A stretch of DNA of 64,000 nt, from the NCBI GenBank assembly GCA_026391455.1, contig JAPLEH010000008.1, forward strand, positions 1 through 64,000, written 5' to 3'. Within the stretch, counting starts at the first letter, position 1. Every line of letters begins with the position of its first letter. Shown here piece by piece: positions 24,050 through 33,268 of the stretch. The position numbers and the translations under genes are program-made. This DNA comes from Bacteroidota bacterium. GTDB lineage: Bacteria > Bacteroidota > Bacteroidia > Chitinophagales > Chitinophagaceae. The notes below the pieces were generated by a model. That model did not search any database. It was not told the origin of the DNA and worked only from the letters and a program-made list of their open reading frames with translations.

Positions 24050-25165
24050 CTACTGCCCTATCTGGAATTTCTCGCCCAGTTGATTGGCGCGGAAAAACTG
24101 CCCGTTCTCATATAGCAGTCCTTCCGAAAATCCCTTTACATGATGTACATCGGTATTGAATAATTTGCCACCAAAAAGCGAACTGATCGTATCAGAGACC
24201 ACGGTATGTCCGGTGGCAATGTATTTTACTTTGTAGAGTTGTAATGTACTATCCACCTGTGCCGGCGTGGCTTTCACTTTCCCGGTATAATATCCCCTGT
24301 ACCAAAAGGGACCATAGTCGCTGAACAGTAACTCCACTTTTATATCCTTATACTTGAAGGTGGTATCCGGATACCAGGGTCTTGCCAGTTTATTTATTTT
24401 AGATGCCGCAATATCCATAGAATTCAGTTCGGCAGAAATACCTCCGTGTGCAAACAGTATATCGCCCACTTTTTCCACGATGTTCTTTGTGCGCAGCCAT
24501 CGGCCGAGTTCACTATTTTCTGCAAAGAGTGCCGCGTATTGTTCATTCAGCAGGCCGGCATTTTCCATGTATTTGGGGTGTACATACCGGAAATCATTGC
24601 TCATATTCATGATCTCATGGTTGCCCAATACAAAATGCACATAACCGCCGGCTGCTTTGGCTTTTGCTTCCAGGGAATAGATCAGCCAGAGTACTTCGGT
24701 TACATGATCTCCCCGGTCGAAGAAATCGCCGGTCAGTACGAGGTGGCCATTGCCAAAGGTCCAGTTATACTGTTTGTCGATGATGCCATTGCCCATGAGT
24801 AATTTCCGAAAGGCCCGGAAATTTCCCTCAATATCTGAAATGATGAATATTTTTTTTACATCAGGAAATTCAGTCTTTTCATTTTCTAATACCTTCTGCA
24901 GGGGTACGGTAAATATTTCACCAGGTTCATCGCTGGCTACCCGTACCGATGTATTGGCTTTCTGATCGAGTTGGAAGCTATCTGTTTGTATGGTCTTGAA
25001 TCCATTGTCTTCAAAAATATAATGGACATAAGCCATATTGTTCTTATACATCACATAGGGGCCGTCATAGAGATTGCCAGCAGGAGGCAATTTGCCGCAG
25101 TTATCATCAGGCAGCATGAAGCCGGCGATCAGGAAAGGAAGTATGGTGAAAATAGTTATCCGCAT
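24050..25165 (-). CDS. Exported PPP-type metallophosphoesterase (Shewanella-like phosphatase)
   Basis: Protein of 371 residues with a short signal peptide (MRITIFTILPFLIAGFML). Metal-site motifs in order: ISDIEGNFRAF (GDxHG variant with Glu in place of His), LTGDFFDRGDHV, LGNHEIMN, AHGGIS and ATGHTVVSD. This order and spacing define the Shewanella-like branch of the PPP phosphatases, which dephosphorylate proteins in characterised members. The first motif's Glu substitution is shared by related bacterial sequences in my recollection. Probably periplasmic. Single gene. Confidence 0.88.
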   Translation of the reverse strand: MRITIFTILPFLIAGFMLPDDNCGKLPPAGNLYDGPYVMYKNNMAYVHYIFEDNGFKTIQTDSFQLDQKANTSVRVASDEPGEIFTVPLQKVLENEKTEFPDVKKIFIISDIEGNFRAFRKLLMGNGIIDKQYNWTFGNGHLVLTGDFFDRGDHVTEVLWLIYSLEAKAKAAGGYVHFVLGNHEIMNMSNDFRYVHPKYMENAGLLNEQYAALFAENSELGRWLRTKNIVEKVGDILFAHGGISAELNSMDIAASKINKLARPWYPDTTFKYKDIKVELLFSDYGPFWYRGYYTGKVKATPAQVDSTLQLYKVKYIATGHTVVSDTISSLFGGKLFNTDVHHVKGFSEGLLYENGQFFRANQLGEKFQIGQ

Positions 25166-25275
25166 GTGGCACTAAAATAATGATTTGCAGGAAAGACTGC
25201 TGAATGATGAAAATGGGTTGCTTTACTGTACTCTAATTTATGTTATTTGAGCTGAAATCCGGGTTTGTCTGCTGC

Positions 25276-25725
25276 TCAGTTTACTCCCCTTACCTTTTGC
25301 CAATCTGAATACGCCATTTCAAACCGGATCTCTCCTTTTCCGTACACACCTGTTTCAATCCACCCGGCTTTCCGGTAAAATCCTTCGGCCCTGGTACCCG
25401 GTGTAGTGCTTAACCAGCAGGTGTTGGTAGTTTGTTCGAAATACCAATCCATCATCTGATCATGCAGTTGGCGGCCGATTCCATTTTTTTCATATGCGGG
25501 ATCAATGAATAAAGCCCATACATTTTTATCGGTCAGGCTTACGATCGAAAAACCGATGATAGCATCTTCATTTGTGGCCACCCAGCCCTTTCCGCGCCGG
25601 AGGATATAGTCCAGCACATCTGCATCGGGTACCAGTGAGGGATCAGACAAAATATTCTCTTTTACCACATGTCGTACCCGCTGTATTCCTTTCACATCGT
25701 CTGCTATTGCTATCCGTATTTGCAT
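25276..25725 (-). CDS. GNAT family N-acetyltransferase (A)
   Basis: Protein of 149 residues from the ATG at 25725; a TTG two codons upstream is possible. LFIDPAYEKNGIGRQLHDQMMDW is the acetyl-CoA-binding motif A (R/Q-x-x-G-x-G/A form), preceded by IGFSIVSL and followed by WLSTTPGTRAEGFYRKAGW. The acceptor is unknown. Starts six bases after the stop of the second acetyltransferase gene, so the two form an operon. Confidence 0.9.
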   Translation of the reverse strand: MQIRIAIADDVKGIQRVRHVVKENILSDPSLVPDADVLDYILRRGKGWVATNEDAIIGFSIVSLTDKNVWALFIDPAYEKNGIGRQLHDQMMDWYFEQTTNTCWLSTTPGTRAEGFYRKAGWIETGVYGKGEIRFEMAYSDWQKVRGVN

Positions 25726-25731
25726 AGTCAA

Positions 25732-26298
25732 TTATTGAACTGGTGTACCCGGGTTCAGGCAGGAATACACCAGGGTATCTTCAAATTTGCCGTTGTAATA
25801 AAAATCTTCTTTAAAATGTGCTTCCTTCACAAAACCGGAGACTTCGAGTAATGCAGCGGATGCGCGGTTTCCCGGACTCAACCTTGCTTCCACCGAATGT
25901 AAACCCATCACCTGAAATCCGTACTCCATCACTTTATTGACCGCCTCGCGCATATAGCCTTTTTTCCAGTAAGCCGGAGCCAGCAAATAACCGAGTTCAG
26001 CCCGGTAATGTTCTTTTTGCAAATGCCAGTAAGTGATTGTACCAGCCAATTTGCCGGGGAATGATTTCAGTTCAATCCCCCACAATATCCCTTCATTTCT
26101 TACGATATTCCCATCAATCCGTTTGATGAATTGAACCGCTTCGTCCATGGTCTTTACCGGGTCGCGCCCCAGGTATTGTAAAATGGCAGGATCGGAGCGA
26201 AAATAAAACAGTTCGGGCGCGTCTTTCATCGTTATCCGCCGCAAGAGCAGCCTTTCTGTTTCCAATACCGGAAAAGGGTAAAAAAAGGGGTTCAGCAT
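25732..26298 (-). CDS. GNAT family N-acetyltransferase (B), RimJ/RimL type
   Basis: Protein of 188 residues. The beginning PVLETERLLLRRITMKDAPEL is the RimJ/RimL hallmark, GYLLAPAYWKKGYMREAV is the acetyl-CoA motif and SVEARLSPGNRASAALLEVSGF is motif B. Members modify ribosomal protein N-termini or small amines; the target cannot be deduced. First gene of the two-acetyltransferase operon. Confidence 0.9.
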   Translation of the reverse strand: MLNPFFYPFPVLETERLLLRRITMKDAPELFYFRSDPAILQYLGRDPVKTMDEAVQFIKRIDGNIVRNEGILWGIELKSFPGKLAGTITYWHLQKEHYRAELGYLLAPAYWKKGYMREAVNKVMEYGFQVMGLHSVEARLSPGNRASAALLEVSGFVKEAHFKEDFYYNGKFEDTLVYSCLNPGTPVQ

Positions 26299-26493
26299 GC
26301 GAATTGTGAATAAATAATGGATTCTACCATTTATTGGGGCTAAAATACCTGAAAACCGGCGATTTACGATTTTTTAGCCCGGATTGGGTTACCTTTTTTC
26401 CATTCCGGTATTAACCGCTGATTGCCCGCCTGGCTTTTGAAGCCGATGAATTTCCAAGAAACTAATCATTAACTGAACCCAAAAAACCATCAT

Positions 26494-26784
26494 ATGGTAC
26501 AAAAGACCTATTTTAAGACTAAAGACTATTGCAAAGTAAAATTCTCTTTTAAAGTTGAAAATGCAGAAACGATCGAGATCCTGGGCCTCAACAGCGACTG
26601 GGAAAACTCCATTGTGATGAGTAAAAAGAAAGATGGCAGTTTTTCTGCAGATGTAAATCTTCCAAAAGACACTACCCATGAATTCAAATACCTGGTAAAT
26701 GAAACTGAATGGCTGAATGAACCCGAAGCCGATACCGTAGCACCCAACGTATATGGTGGTACGAACAGTGTTATTTCCCTTTAA
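26494..26784 (+). CDS. Stand-alone CBM48-like glycogen-binding domain protein
   Basis: Protein of 96 residues consisting of one early-set/AMPK-beta-type domain. The sequence VKFSFKVENAETIEILGLNSDW is the N-terminal sheet, the GSFSADVNLPKDTTHEFKYLV segment the binding loop, and ETEWLNEPEADTV the strand with the conserved Asn and Trp. CBM48 domains bind alpha-glucans; a solitary version likely scaffolds or regulates starch/glycogen enzymes (inference). An intrinsic terminator follows. Confidence 0.85.
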   Translation: MVQKTYFKTKDYCKVKFSFKVENAETIEILGLNSDWENSIVMSKKKDGSFSADVNLPKDTTHEFKYLVNETEWLNEPEADTVAPNVYGGTNSVISL

Positions 26785-26821
26785 TTTTTTCTTTTCTTAA
26801 TTTTTATAAAGTTTAATCTTT

Positions 26822-26845
26822 AAAGGCCCGGTTCTCCGGGCCTTT
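26822..26845 (+). terminator. Intrinsic terminator after the CBM48 gene
   Basis: AAAGGCCCGG and CCGGGCCTTT form a perfect 10-bp stem around TTCT. The following T tract is short (TTTAG). Confidence 0.7.
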
Positions 26846-27010
26846 AGCATACCCTGCCATTGCGCGGTTCCGTTGCAGCGACAGCTTCTTCCCGACATTC
26901 GGGATAAATTCATTACCTTTAATGTAATCTGCCGAAAACAATAGCACCTTTTCCCCAGACCGGCCGGAGGCCGATCCTCCGATTCAATCGTTAATCAAAC
27001 GCAATACAAT

Positions 27011-27457
27011 ATGGCAGAAACCTGGAATAAAAAAGAAAGGGAAAAGAAAAAACAACAGTTAAAGAAAGAGAAAGCAGAAAAGAAAAAAGAACGCAAAGAA
27101 TCATCCAAAGATGGAAAAAGCTTTGATGATATGCTTGCTTATCTCGATGAAAATGGAAACCTCACTTCCAAACCTCCCGATCCATCCAGGAAAATTGAAG
27201 TAAAGCTGGAAGACATCGAAATCGGTGTTCCCAAACAATTACCAATTAACCCCGCCGATCTTATCCGCAAAGGCATCGTTACCTTTTTCAACCAGTCAAA
27301 AGGATATGGTTTCATAAAAGATATGGTTACCCAGGAAAGTGTGTTCGTTCACATCAATTCACTCTCCGGTGAGATCAAAGAGAATAACCGCGTAACATTT
27401 GAAGTGGAAATGGGCCCCAAAGGTGCCAATGCAGTGAATGTAAAAGTGGTGAAATAA
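27011..27457 (+). CDS. Cold-shock domain protein with charged N-terminal extension
   Basis: Protein of 148 residues. The first 40 residues are nearly all Lys and Glu (ERKKKEKEKQ-like), a predicted charged helix. The C-terminal 65 residues form a cold-shock domain: KGIVTFFNQSKGYGFIKD (RNP1-like) and ESVFVHINSL (RNP2-like). CSD proteins bind single-stranded RNA or DNA and melt secondary structure. The AAAGAAAGGG-rich start is adenine-biased, which aids initiation in this phylum. Convergent with the ABC gene, 15 bases apart. Confidence 0.9.
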   Translation: MAETWNKKEREKKKQQLKKEKAEKKKERKESSKDGKSFDDMLAYLDENGNLTSKPPDPSRKIEVKLEDIEIGVPKQLPINPADLIRKGIVTFFNQSKGYGFIKDMVTQESVFVHINSLSGEIKENNRVTFEVEMGPKGANAVNVKVVK

Positions 27458-27472
27458 TCGCTTCTTATCGTT

Positions 27473-28462
27473 TTATCCATTCAACAACCAGGGATTATTC
27501 AGCCCGGCTGATACAGATACTTCATCACCCGGCTGCAAGGTGGAAATAGCGCTTTGCACCTGCAATAGCTGTTCGCCGGCCTGTATTATAATCATCGAAT
27601 AGGAACCATAATACAGTACTTGTTTTACTTTCCCTTTGATATTCGGTTCATCGCTATTCACCAGCAGTAGTTGTTCCGGACGGAGAAGGGCTTTATTTTC
27701 TTTAGGGTTCACCCATCCGTTGCCCCATAATGCCTTTGCAGTATTTGCTGAAATGATATTATAAGGGCCGAATAATCCGGCCACGTATTCATTATCCGGA
27801 TAACGGTATAAGGCAGAAGGTGATCCTTCCTGTACGATCTTCCCTTCTTTCAGTACCAATACCCTGTCTGCCCAGGAAAGCATATCGGCAGCTTCATGTG
27901 ATACCAATATCATATTCGTATGTAACTCCTGATATACATCGTGCAAAACAGCACGGATGATGGCCCGATGGTGTGTATCGAGATTGGAATAAGGTTCATC
28001 GAGCAACAGCAGGTCGGGCGAACGCGTAAGCCAGGCTGCGAGTACGATCCGTTGTCTTTCTCCACCCGAAAGCTGCGTGGTTTTCCGTTTCAACAAATGA
28101 TCGATACGGCATAACTGGTAGATTCGGGTAGCGTCTTGTTCCGGCAACAAGTTGCGGCTCTCGAGTTCTTCTTCCACGCGATAGTTATTGCGTAATTCAA
28201 AATGCTGACTCAGGTAAGCGATGCGGGGATGACCCGGAATCAGTTTTTCCCAGGGGCCCAACACCCGCTGTCCTTCAAAAAAAACGGCCCCTTCATCAGG
28301 TTGTAAAAGACCGCCGATTAGTTTCAGGAGTGTGGTTTTACCTGAGCCTGTTTCTCCGGCAATAGCGATACGTTCTCCGGGTGGCAGGGTAAAATGAATA
28401 TCCTGCAGCAGGTAGTTATTCGATTCTTTCTTAGCAAGATGTTGTACGGACAGCAGATCCAT
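27473..28462 (-). CDS. ABC transporter ATP-binding protein with TOBE-like C-terminus
   Basis: Protein of 329 residues. Walker A GETGSGKTTLLKL, signature LSGGERQRIVLAAW, Walker B LLLLDEPYSNLD, switch His in ILVSHEAADML. After residue 240 a regulatory part with LLRPEQLL and a TOBE-like beta-barrel (IKGKVKQVLYYGSYSMIII) places it with the sulfate/molybdate/iron or sugar importers. No permease or binding-protein gene is adjacent, so the partner is elsewhere. Co-oriented with the upstream DUF6370 gene (16-base gap), probably one operon. Confidence 0.9.
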   Translation of the reverse strand: MDLLSVQHLAKKESNNYLLQDIHFTLPPGERIAIAGETGSGKTTLLKLIGGLLQPDEGAVFFEGQRVLGPWEKLIPGHPRIAYLSQHFELRNNYRVEEELESRNLLPEQDATRIYQLCRIDHLLKRKTTQLSGGERQRIVLAAWLTRSPDLLLLDEPYSNLDTHHRAIIRAVLHDVYQELHTNMILVSHEAADMLSWADRVLVLKEGKIVQEGSPSALYRYPDNEYVAGLFGPYNIISANTAKALWGNGWVNPKENKALLRPEQLLLVNSDEPNIKGKVKQVLYYGSYSMIIIQAGEQLLQVQSAISTLQPGDEVSVSAGLNNPWLLNG

Positions 28463-28478
28463 GGATAGAAGTATGGAT

Positions 28479-28832
28479 CTAATTCTTTTTCGGTTCCGGT
28501 TTCAGCAATTTAAAATAGGTGGCTTTGAAACGGTTGTTCACTATTTCGCCCTGTACTTCAGCTTTACGGATGGCTTCACAAAAACCATCTGCACCATGTG
28601 CATCGCCGTGCTCATCGATACTGGTACCATCCACGAAATACGCTTTGCCATTGATACGAACGGCCAGTTCACATCCTTTGCCAGGCATTTTGAAATTACA
28701 TTCACCGCAGGATGCTTCCACAACCTGTATCTTTTTGGTGGAATCGGGAACAGCTATTTTATTGGGAGTCTGCTGTGCCGATGCGGTATTTACGATAAAA
28801 AAAGCGGCCAGAATGAGGAAGAATGCTTTCAT
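28479..28832 (-). CDS. DUF6370-like secreted cysteine protein
   Basis: Protein of 117 residues with a signal peptide (MKAFFLILAAFFIVNTASAQ). Mature part: ASCGECNFKMPGKGCELAVRI, a DGTSIDEHGDAHGADGFC stretch with two His and one Cys, and IRKAEVQGEIVNN. The Cys/His pattern suggests metal binding in the periplasm; the family's role is not established. Located 16 bases upstream of the ABC ATPase gene on the same strand; a shared function in metal handling is only a possibility. Confidence 0.75.
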   Translation of the reverse strand: MKAFFLILAAFFIVNTASAQQTPNKIAVPDSTKKIQVVEASCGECNFKMPGKGCELAVRINGKAYFVDGTSIDEHGDAHGADGFCEAIRKAEVQGEIVNNRFKATYFKLLKPEPKKN

Positions 28833-29113
28833 ATTTGTCAGTTTATTAACGGTGCAAACTTACAGAAAAAAGACCAACCGGACAGAAAGGGCTGTCAATC
28901 AGCAATTAAAGCAAAAACGGATACGCCGGGAAATAGAAAATAAATCTCATCCATCAGGGATAATAGCCTATCTTTAATATGTGATACAGCGTTATCTCAT
29001 CATTCAGTTTTGATCGTTGCATTCTTACTCTTCCCTTTAGTAACAATCCCTCCTTCATACTTTTTGCTGCGAGCCTTTGTCACGGCATTTATTTTATATT
29101 TAAATTTTATTTT

Positions 29114-29383
29114 ATGAACATGTATGTTTCAAACCTGAGTTTTCATACCGGGGATGACGAGCTTCGCAAATTATTTGAACAGTTTGGTATCGTTTCTTCA
29201 GCAAAAGTAATCACCGACCGAGATACAGGCAGAAGCCGTGGTTTTGGCTTTGTGGAAATGAAGTCGGATGATGAAGCCAATAAAGCGATCAAAGGTCTCA
29301 ATAACATGGAAGTGGAAGGACGCGCTATGTCTGTATCCATCGCCCGTGAAAAGGCCCCCCGTTCAGACAACAAAAGATGGTAA
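29114..29383 (+). CDS. Small RNA-binding protein, single RRM domain
   Basis: Protein of 89 residues, one RNA recognition motif. RNP2 is MYVSNL near the start, and RNP1 is RGFGFVEM. VITDRDTGRSRG is the loop between them. Such stand-alone RRM proteins occur in Bacteroidota and Cyanobacteria and act on mRNA at low temperature or in stress in studied members. A 280-bp AT-rich upstream region without a gene (28833-29113) should hold its promoter and leader. Confidence 0.95.
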   Translation: MNMYVSNLSFHTGDDELRKLFEQFGIVSSAKVITDRDTGRSRGFGFVEMKSDDEANKAIKGLNNMEVEGRAMSVSIAREKAPRSDNKRW

Positions 29384-29580
29384 TACTATAAGGCTTTCGC
29401 AGCGTATTAAAGGTTCATTCCCATTACACTTCTTAAGCATGCATTATATTCTTGATTTCCGGAGCAGCCCGTCTGTCTCCGGAAATTTAAATGTACCAAC
29501 CCCACAGGTTGTTTTACCCCATTTCCCGTTCCTGATTCCCGTCATATACCGAACGGATACACCGGTTTAACTTAGTAGCG

Positions 29581-30654
29581 ATGAAACGTTCTGTCATAAC
29601 AGGCACCGGAGCCTATATACCTCCCGTAGTGCAGCATAATACTGATTTTGCAAAGCAGGTCTTTTATGCAGAAAACAATGAACCCCTGCCGGTTTCCCCG
29701 CAAGTGGTAGTGGAAAAATTCAAACAAATCACCGGAATAGAAGAAAGACGATATACCACCGATGATCTCAACACATCGGATATCGGTGCCATAGCGGCCC
29801 GTGCTGCCCTGGAGGATAGCGGTGTCGATCCGGAATCCATTGACCAACTCATCGTGGCCCATAATTTCGGCAACGTTTACAAACACACTATTCAGTCAGA
29901 CGCGGTGCCTTCACTGGCCGGTTTGATCAAACACCAGTTGGGTATCCGCAATCCGCAATGTGTGGCTTATGACATTTTATTTGGCTGTCCCGGCTGGGTG
30001 CAGGGCATGATTCATGCAGATGCCTTCTTTAAAGCGGGGATCGCTTCCAAAGCATTGGTAATAGGCGCAGAAACCCTTTCCCGGGTGATTGATATGTATG
30101 ATCGTGACAGTATGATCTTCAGTGACGGGGCCGGTGCGGCCGTGCTTGAATACAAAGACAGCTCCGAACAGGGATCCGGCATATTGGGTATGGCCGCTCA
30201 ATCACATGCCGTGGATGAAGTAAATTATATACATATGGGGCATTCTTATTTTCCCGGCAGCGATCCGCATGTACGATTCATCAAAATGAAAGGACGGAAG
30301 GTATATGAATATGCCATGAAATATGTACCCCTCGCTATGAAGGAATGTCTGGATAAAAATAATATTCCGATTGAAGCGGTGAAAAAGGTCTTCATTCACC
30401 AGGCCAATGAAAAGATGGACGAGGGTATTATCAGGCGATTATACCAGTTATACGGCATCGCTGAGCATCCGCCTCATATAATGCCGATGAGTATTCATTG
30501 GCTGGGCAATAGTTCAGTAGCCACCATTCCCACCCTGTACGACCTGGTACGAAAAGGCCAGGTGCCACATCATCAGTTGAATACCGGTGATGTGATCCTG
30601 TTTGCCTCTGTCGGTGCAGGTATGAATATTAACGCTGTCTGTTACCGCTATTAA
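29581..30654 (+). CDS. 3-oxoacyl-ACP synthase III-like protein
   Basis: Protein of 357 residues with the thiolase fold. FGCPGWVQG provides the active-site Cys, IHQANEKMDE the catalytic His, and WLGNSSVATIPTL the catalytic Asn. SDGAGAAVLEY is the typical N-terminal half closing block. FabH starts fatty acid synthesis from acetyl-CoA; the ITGIEERRYTTDD block fits this branch. Another locus may carry the housekeeping fabH, so a role in special fatty acids is possible. The last 26 bases overlap the convergent rhlE gene. Confidence 0.88.
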   Translation: MKRSVITGTGAYIPPVVQHNTDFAKQVFYAENNEPLPVSPQVVVEKFKQITGIEERRYTTDDLNTSDIGAIAARAALEDSGVDPESIDQLIVAHNFGNVYKHTIQSDAVPSLAGLIKHQLGIRNPQCVAYDILFGCPGWVQGMIHADAFFKAGIASKALVIGAETLSRVIDMYDRDSMIFSDGAGAAVLEYKDSSEQGSGILGMAAQSHAVDEVNYIHMGHSYFPGSDPHVRFIKMKGRKVYEYAMKYVPLAMKECLDKNNIPIEAVKKVFIHQANEKMDEGIIRRLYQLYGIAEHPPHIMPMSIHWLGNSSVATIPTLYDLVRKGQVPHHQLNTGDVILFASVGAGMNINAVCYRY

Positions 30655-31936
30655 AATGCATGCCCGTTTGCCGGCGACGGTTGAACGAACCCGAAGGCCG
30701 GTTGCCCGCCGTTTGAAAATTCCTTTTGATAGAGGGTTGTCCTTTTACCAATACGGGTTTTGAAAGTGTATTCACTTCACTTATTTCCATGTCAACCGGT
30801 GTTTGCGATACCGGTATTTTCTTTTTAATCAGCTTTTGTATATCGTTCAAAAACTCTCTTTCACTGTGATCGCAGAAGGAGATGGCGATACCTGATGCCC
30901 CTGCCCTGCCGGTACGGCCGATACGGTGTACATAGGTTTCGGGTACATTGGGCAGTTCATAATTCAATACATGGCTCAGTTCATCAATATCAATACCCCT
31001 GGCTGCAATATCTGTGGCTACAAGAACACGGGTAGTGCGGGTTTTGAAATTCTGAAGCGCATTTTGCCGGGCATTCTGCGATTTATTTCCATGTATGGCT
31101 TCGGTACGGATACCGGCCGCATTCAGGATCTTAGCCAGTTTATCGGCCGCATGTTTCATTTGTGTAAACACCAGCAGGGATTTAATAGCATCATCCTGCA
31201 GAATTTTTTTCAGCAGGTCCTGCTTGCGTTGTTTGTCAATAAAATAAACTGACTGCTGAATGATATCTACTGTAGACGAAGGAGGTGTTACTTCCACTTT
31301 CGCCGGATTAGTAAGCAATACCGCTGCCAGTTGTTTTATTTCAGTTGGCATTGTTGCTGAGAAGAACAAGGTCTGACGTTTGGCGGGGAGATGCGAGATG
31401 ATGCGTTTTACATCATGTACAAAACCCATATCCAGCATGCGGTCTGCTTCATCCAAAATGAAAAACTTAATATCTGCCAGGGATATGATGCGTTGCTGCA
31501 TCAGGTCGAGCAATCGTCCCGGTGTAGCCACCAGTATATCCACGCCGTTGCGGATCGCCTGCACCTGGTTGTGCTGGGATACACCGCCAAAAATTACTTT
31601 ATGCCGGAACGGAAGATAAAAACCATAAGACGCAATACTCTCTCCGATCTGGATGGCCAGTTCGCGGGTAGGCGTGAGAATAAGCGTTTGAATACGTCTC
31701 GATGGATGCGGGGGCTTACTATCTCTTTCAGCAAGCAATTTTGCATACATCAATTGTAATACCGGAATGGTGAACGCGGCTGTTTTACCAGTACCCGTTT
31801 GGGCACAGCCAAGCAGATCGCGTTGTTGCAGCACGAGGGGTATGGCCTGTTGCTGAATAGGTGTGGGGGTATCGTACCCTTCTTTGCTCAGGGCCCTTAA
31901 TATGGGCTCAATGAGCTGTAAATTCTTAAATGACAC
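30629..31936 (-). CDS. rhlE: DEAD-box ATP-dependent RNA helicase (RhlE type)
   Basis: Protein of 435 residues, GTG start. Motifs in order: the Q motif TPIQQQAIP, CAQTGTGKTAAF, PTRELAIQ, LDEADRMLDMG, FFSATMP, and the VATDIAARGIDID and YVHRIGRTGRAG motifs. The C-terminal tail after about residue 375 is basic and Arg/Asn-rich (RRRQTGMHF), a probable RNA-contact region. It unwinds RNA in ribosome assembly or mRNA decay. The 3' end overlaps the convergent FabH-like gene by 26 bases, and a 270-base region without a gene lies upstream. Confidence 0.95.
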   Translation of the reverse strand: MSFKNLQLIEPILRALSKEGYDTPTPIQQQAIPLVLQQRDLLGCAQTGTGKTAAFTIPVLQLMYAKLLAERDSKPPHPSRRIQTLILTPTRELAIQIGESIASYGFYLPFRHKVIFGGVSQHNQVQAIRNGVDILVATPGRLLDLMQQRIISLADIKFFILDEADRMLDMGFVHDVKRIISHLPAKRQTLFFSATMPTEIKQLAAVLLTNPAKVEVTPPSSTVDIIQQSVYFIDKQRKQDLLKKILQDDAIKSLLVFTQMKHAADKLAKILNAAGIRTEAIHGNKSQNARQNALQNFKTRTTRVLVATDIAARGIDIDELSHVLNYELPNVPETYVHRIGRTGRAGASGIAISFCDHSEREFLNDIQKLIKKKIPVSQTPVDMEISEVNTLSKPVLVKGQPSIKRNFQTAGNRPSGSFNRRRQTGMHFNSGNRQR

Positions 31937-32104
31937 TATAAAATATTTTATTGAAAAAATGTGATAAGGCTGCCCTGAACAGGCACATTATCCGCCTTAG
32001 GTTAAAACATCACAGTATTTGAGGAGGATTGAAACTACACAAAAACGGGAGCGCAATAACGATAAGAAATGCAAAGATATGGATTCTTTACGGGATTGTG
32101 GGAT

Positions 32105-32205
32105 TTATTTGGTTGCTGGCTGTTTACTTGCAGCTTGTAGCTAGCGGCTGTTATCTGGCTGTTCAAAGCTCGAGGCTCGCAGCTCGAAGCTTGTAGCTTG
32201 CATCT
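32105..32205. repeat. Composite repeat cluster G (AGCTTG module only)
   Basis: GTTGCTGGCTGTTTACTTG, AGCTTGTAGCTAGCGGCTGTT and CTCGAGGCTCGCAGCTCGAAGC units abut the stop codon of the channel gene. The 9-base and palindromic modules seen elsewhere are absent here. Confidence 0.75.
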
Positions 32206-32208
32206 CAC

Positions 32209-33183
32209 TTAACCGGCATGGTAGGCTCTCCAGATAAAAAGAACATTGAGCAGCACATAGCTTATCAGGATAAATATTGCAGCCCGGTTGTCTACGCGGC
32301 GCGCCAGATCAATTTTATTTTGTTTGATAAGCCGGAGTGAATATGCATTTTCTGCCACGCCCAATAAGATATAAAACAAGGTGATGCCATGCAGCATATC
32401 CACGAGTGTAAAAGAAGATGATTCGGGAAGCGATGAATCAATGATGTATTTATTACCGATCACCGCAAAGAGGGAACCCACACTCAAGCCAAACCGCGAA
32501 TCCATACCATCTGCATGAATATAAAAACAAAGAAAGGAAATCAGGAAAGCTACGTACATACCCAGAAACATTTTCCAGAATAAGCCTCCGGCATCACGGG
32601 TAATGGATAAGCGCACCCGGAAAGCACTATAGGCAGTTTGTGGTTTGGCTAAACTTTCGTCCCCAAAACCCGTTTCGTATTTTCTGATATTCGTATTTAT
32701 GATACAACTGTCGATATTCCAGCCCCGGAGGGTGAAACGCGGATCATAATTTTCTCCTACTGTATCGGGCATAAAAACAAGACTACGGGAATCATACTGT
32801 GAATTTTCAATGGACAGCCGCAGTTTCTGTACATCAAAGGGAAAATTGCCAATCTTCCAGGAGTCTTTCATCACACATTGCATTTTCATCTGCATATAGA
32901 TCCTGTCGCCACTGGAATCAATCGTGGAAAAGGATTTGTCTACCGATTTTGCACTGGGCACTTCGAGGTTATTAAGAAAGTCGAAATCCTTGTTTTTGTA
33001 TTTCAGCCAAAGCCAGAACGTGATGGTGAATTCTTTCTGCTTGAAATCAATATCATGGATACTGGTAATATAGATGCCGGTATACACGGTGTCTGGTTTA
33101 TCAGGGGCAGCCTGTATCTGCAACGCAGGAGCTAAAATCAATAAGGTGGTCAGTACCCCACCCAACCAGGTTTTCTTCAACAT
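32209..33183 (-). CDS. Pentameric ligand-gated ion channel homolog
   Basis: Protein of 324 residues with a signal peptide (residues 1-25). The beta-rich extracellular domain carries FTITFWLWLKYKN, then WKIGNFPFDVQKLRLSIEN, the region equivalent to the Cys-loop (FPFD) without its cysteines, as in other bacterial members. Four hydrophobic segments follow near 208-230, 234-255, 264-285 and 300-320; the second would line the pore and carries GLSVGSLFAVIG. Relatives GLIC and ELIC are cation channels. Ligand and selectivity cannot be deduced. Monocistronic. Confidence 0.85.
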   Translation of the reverse strand: MLKKTWLGGVLTTLLILAPALQIQAAPDKPDTVYTGIYITSIHDIDFKQKEFTITFWLWLKYKNKDFDFLNNLEVPSAKSVDKSFSTIDSSGDRIYMQMKMQCVMKDSWKIGNFPFDVQKLRLSIENSQYDSRSLVFMPDTVGENYDPRFTLRGWNIDSCIINTNIRKYETGFGDESLAKPQTAYSAFRVRLSITRDAGGLFWKMFLGMYVAFLISFLCFYIHADGMDSRFGLSVGSLFAVIGNKYIIDSSLPESSSFTLVDMLHGITLFYILLGVAENAYSLRLIKQNKIDLARRVDNRAAIFILISYVLLNVLFIWRAYHAG

Positions 33184-33268
33184 GGGCTGTGTTTATGACT
33201 GTAAGATAGAAAATCAGGCACCATTGCCAAACAAAACTTTTTATCCGGCTCACACCACAATCCGGTGT

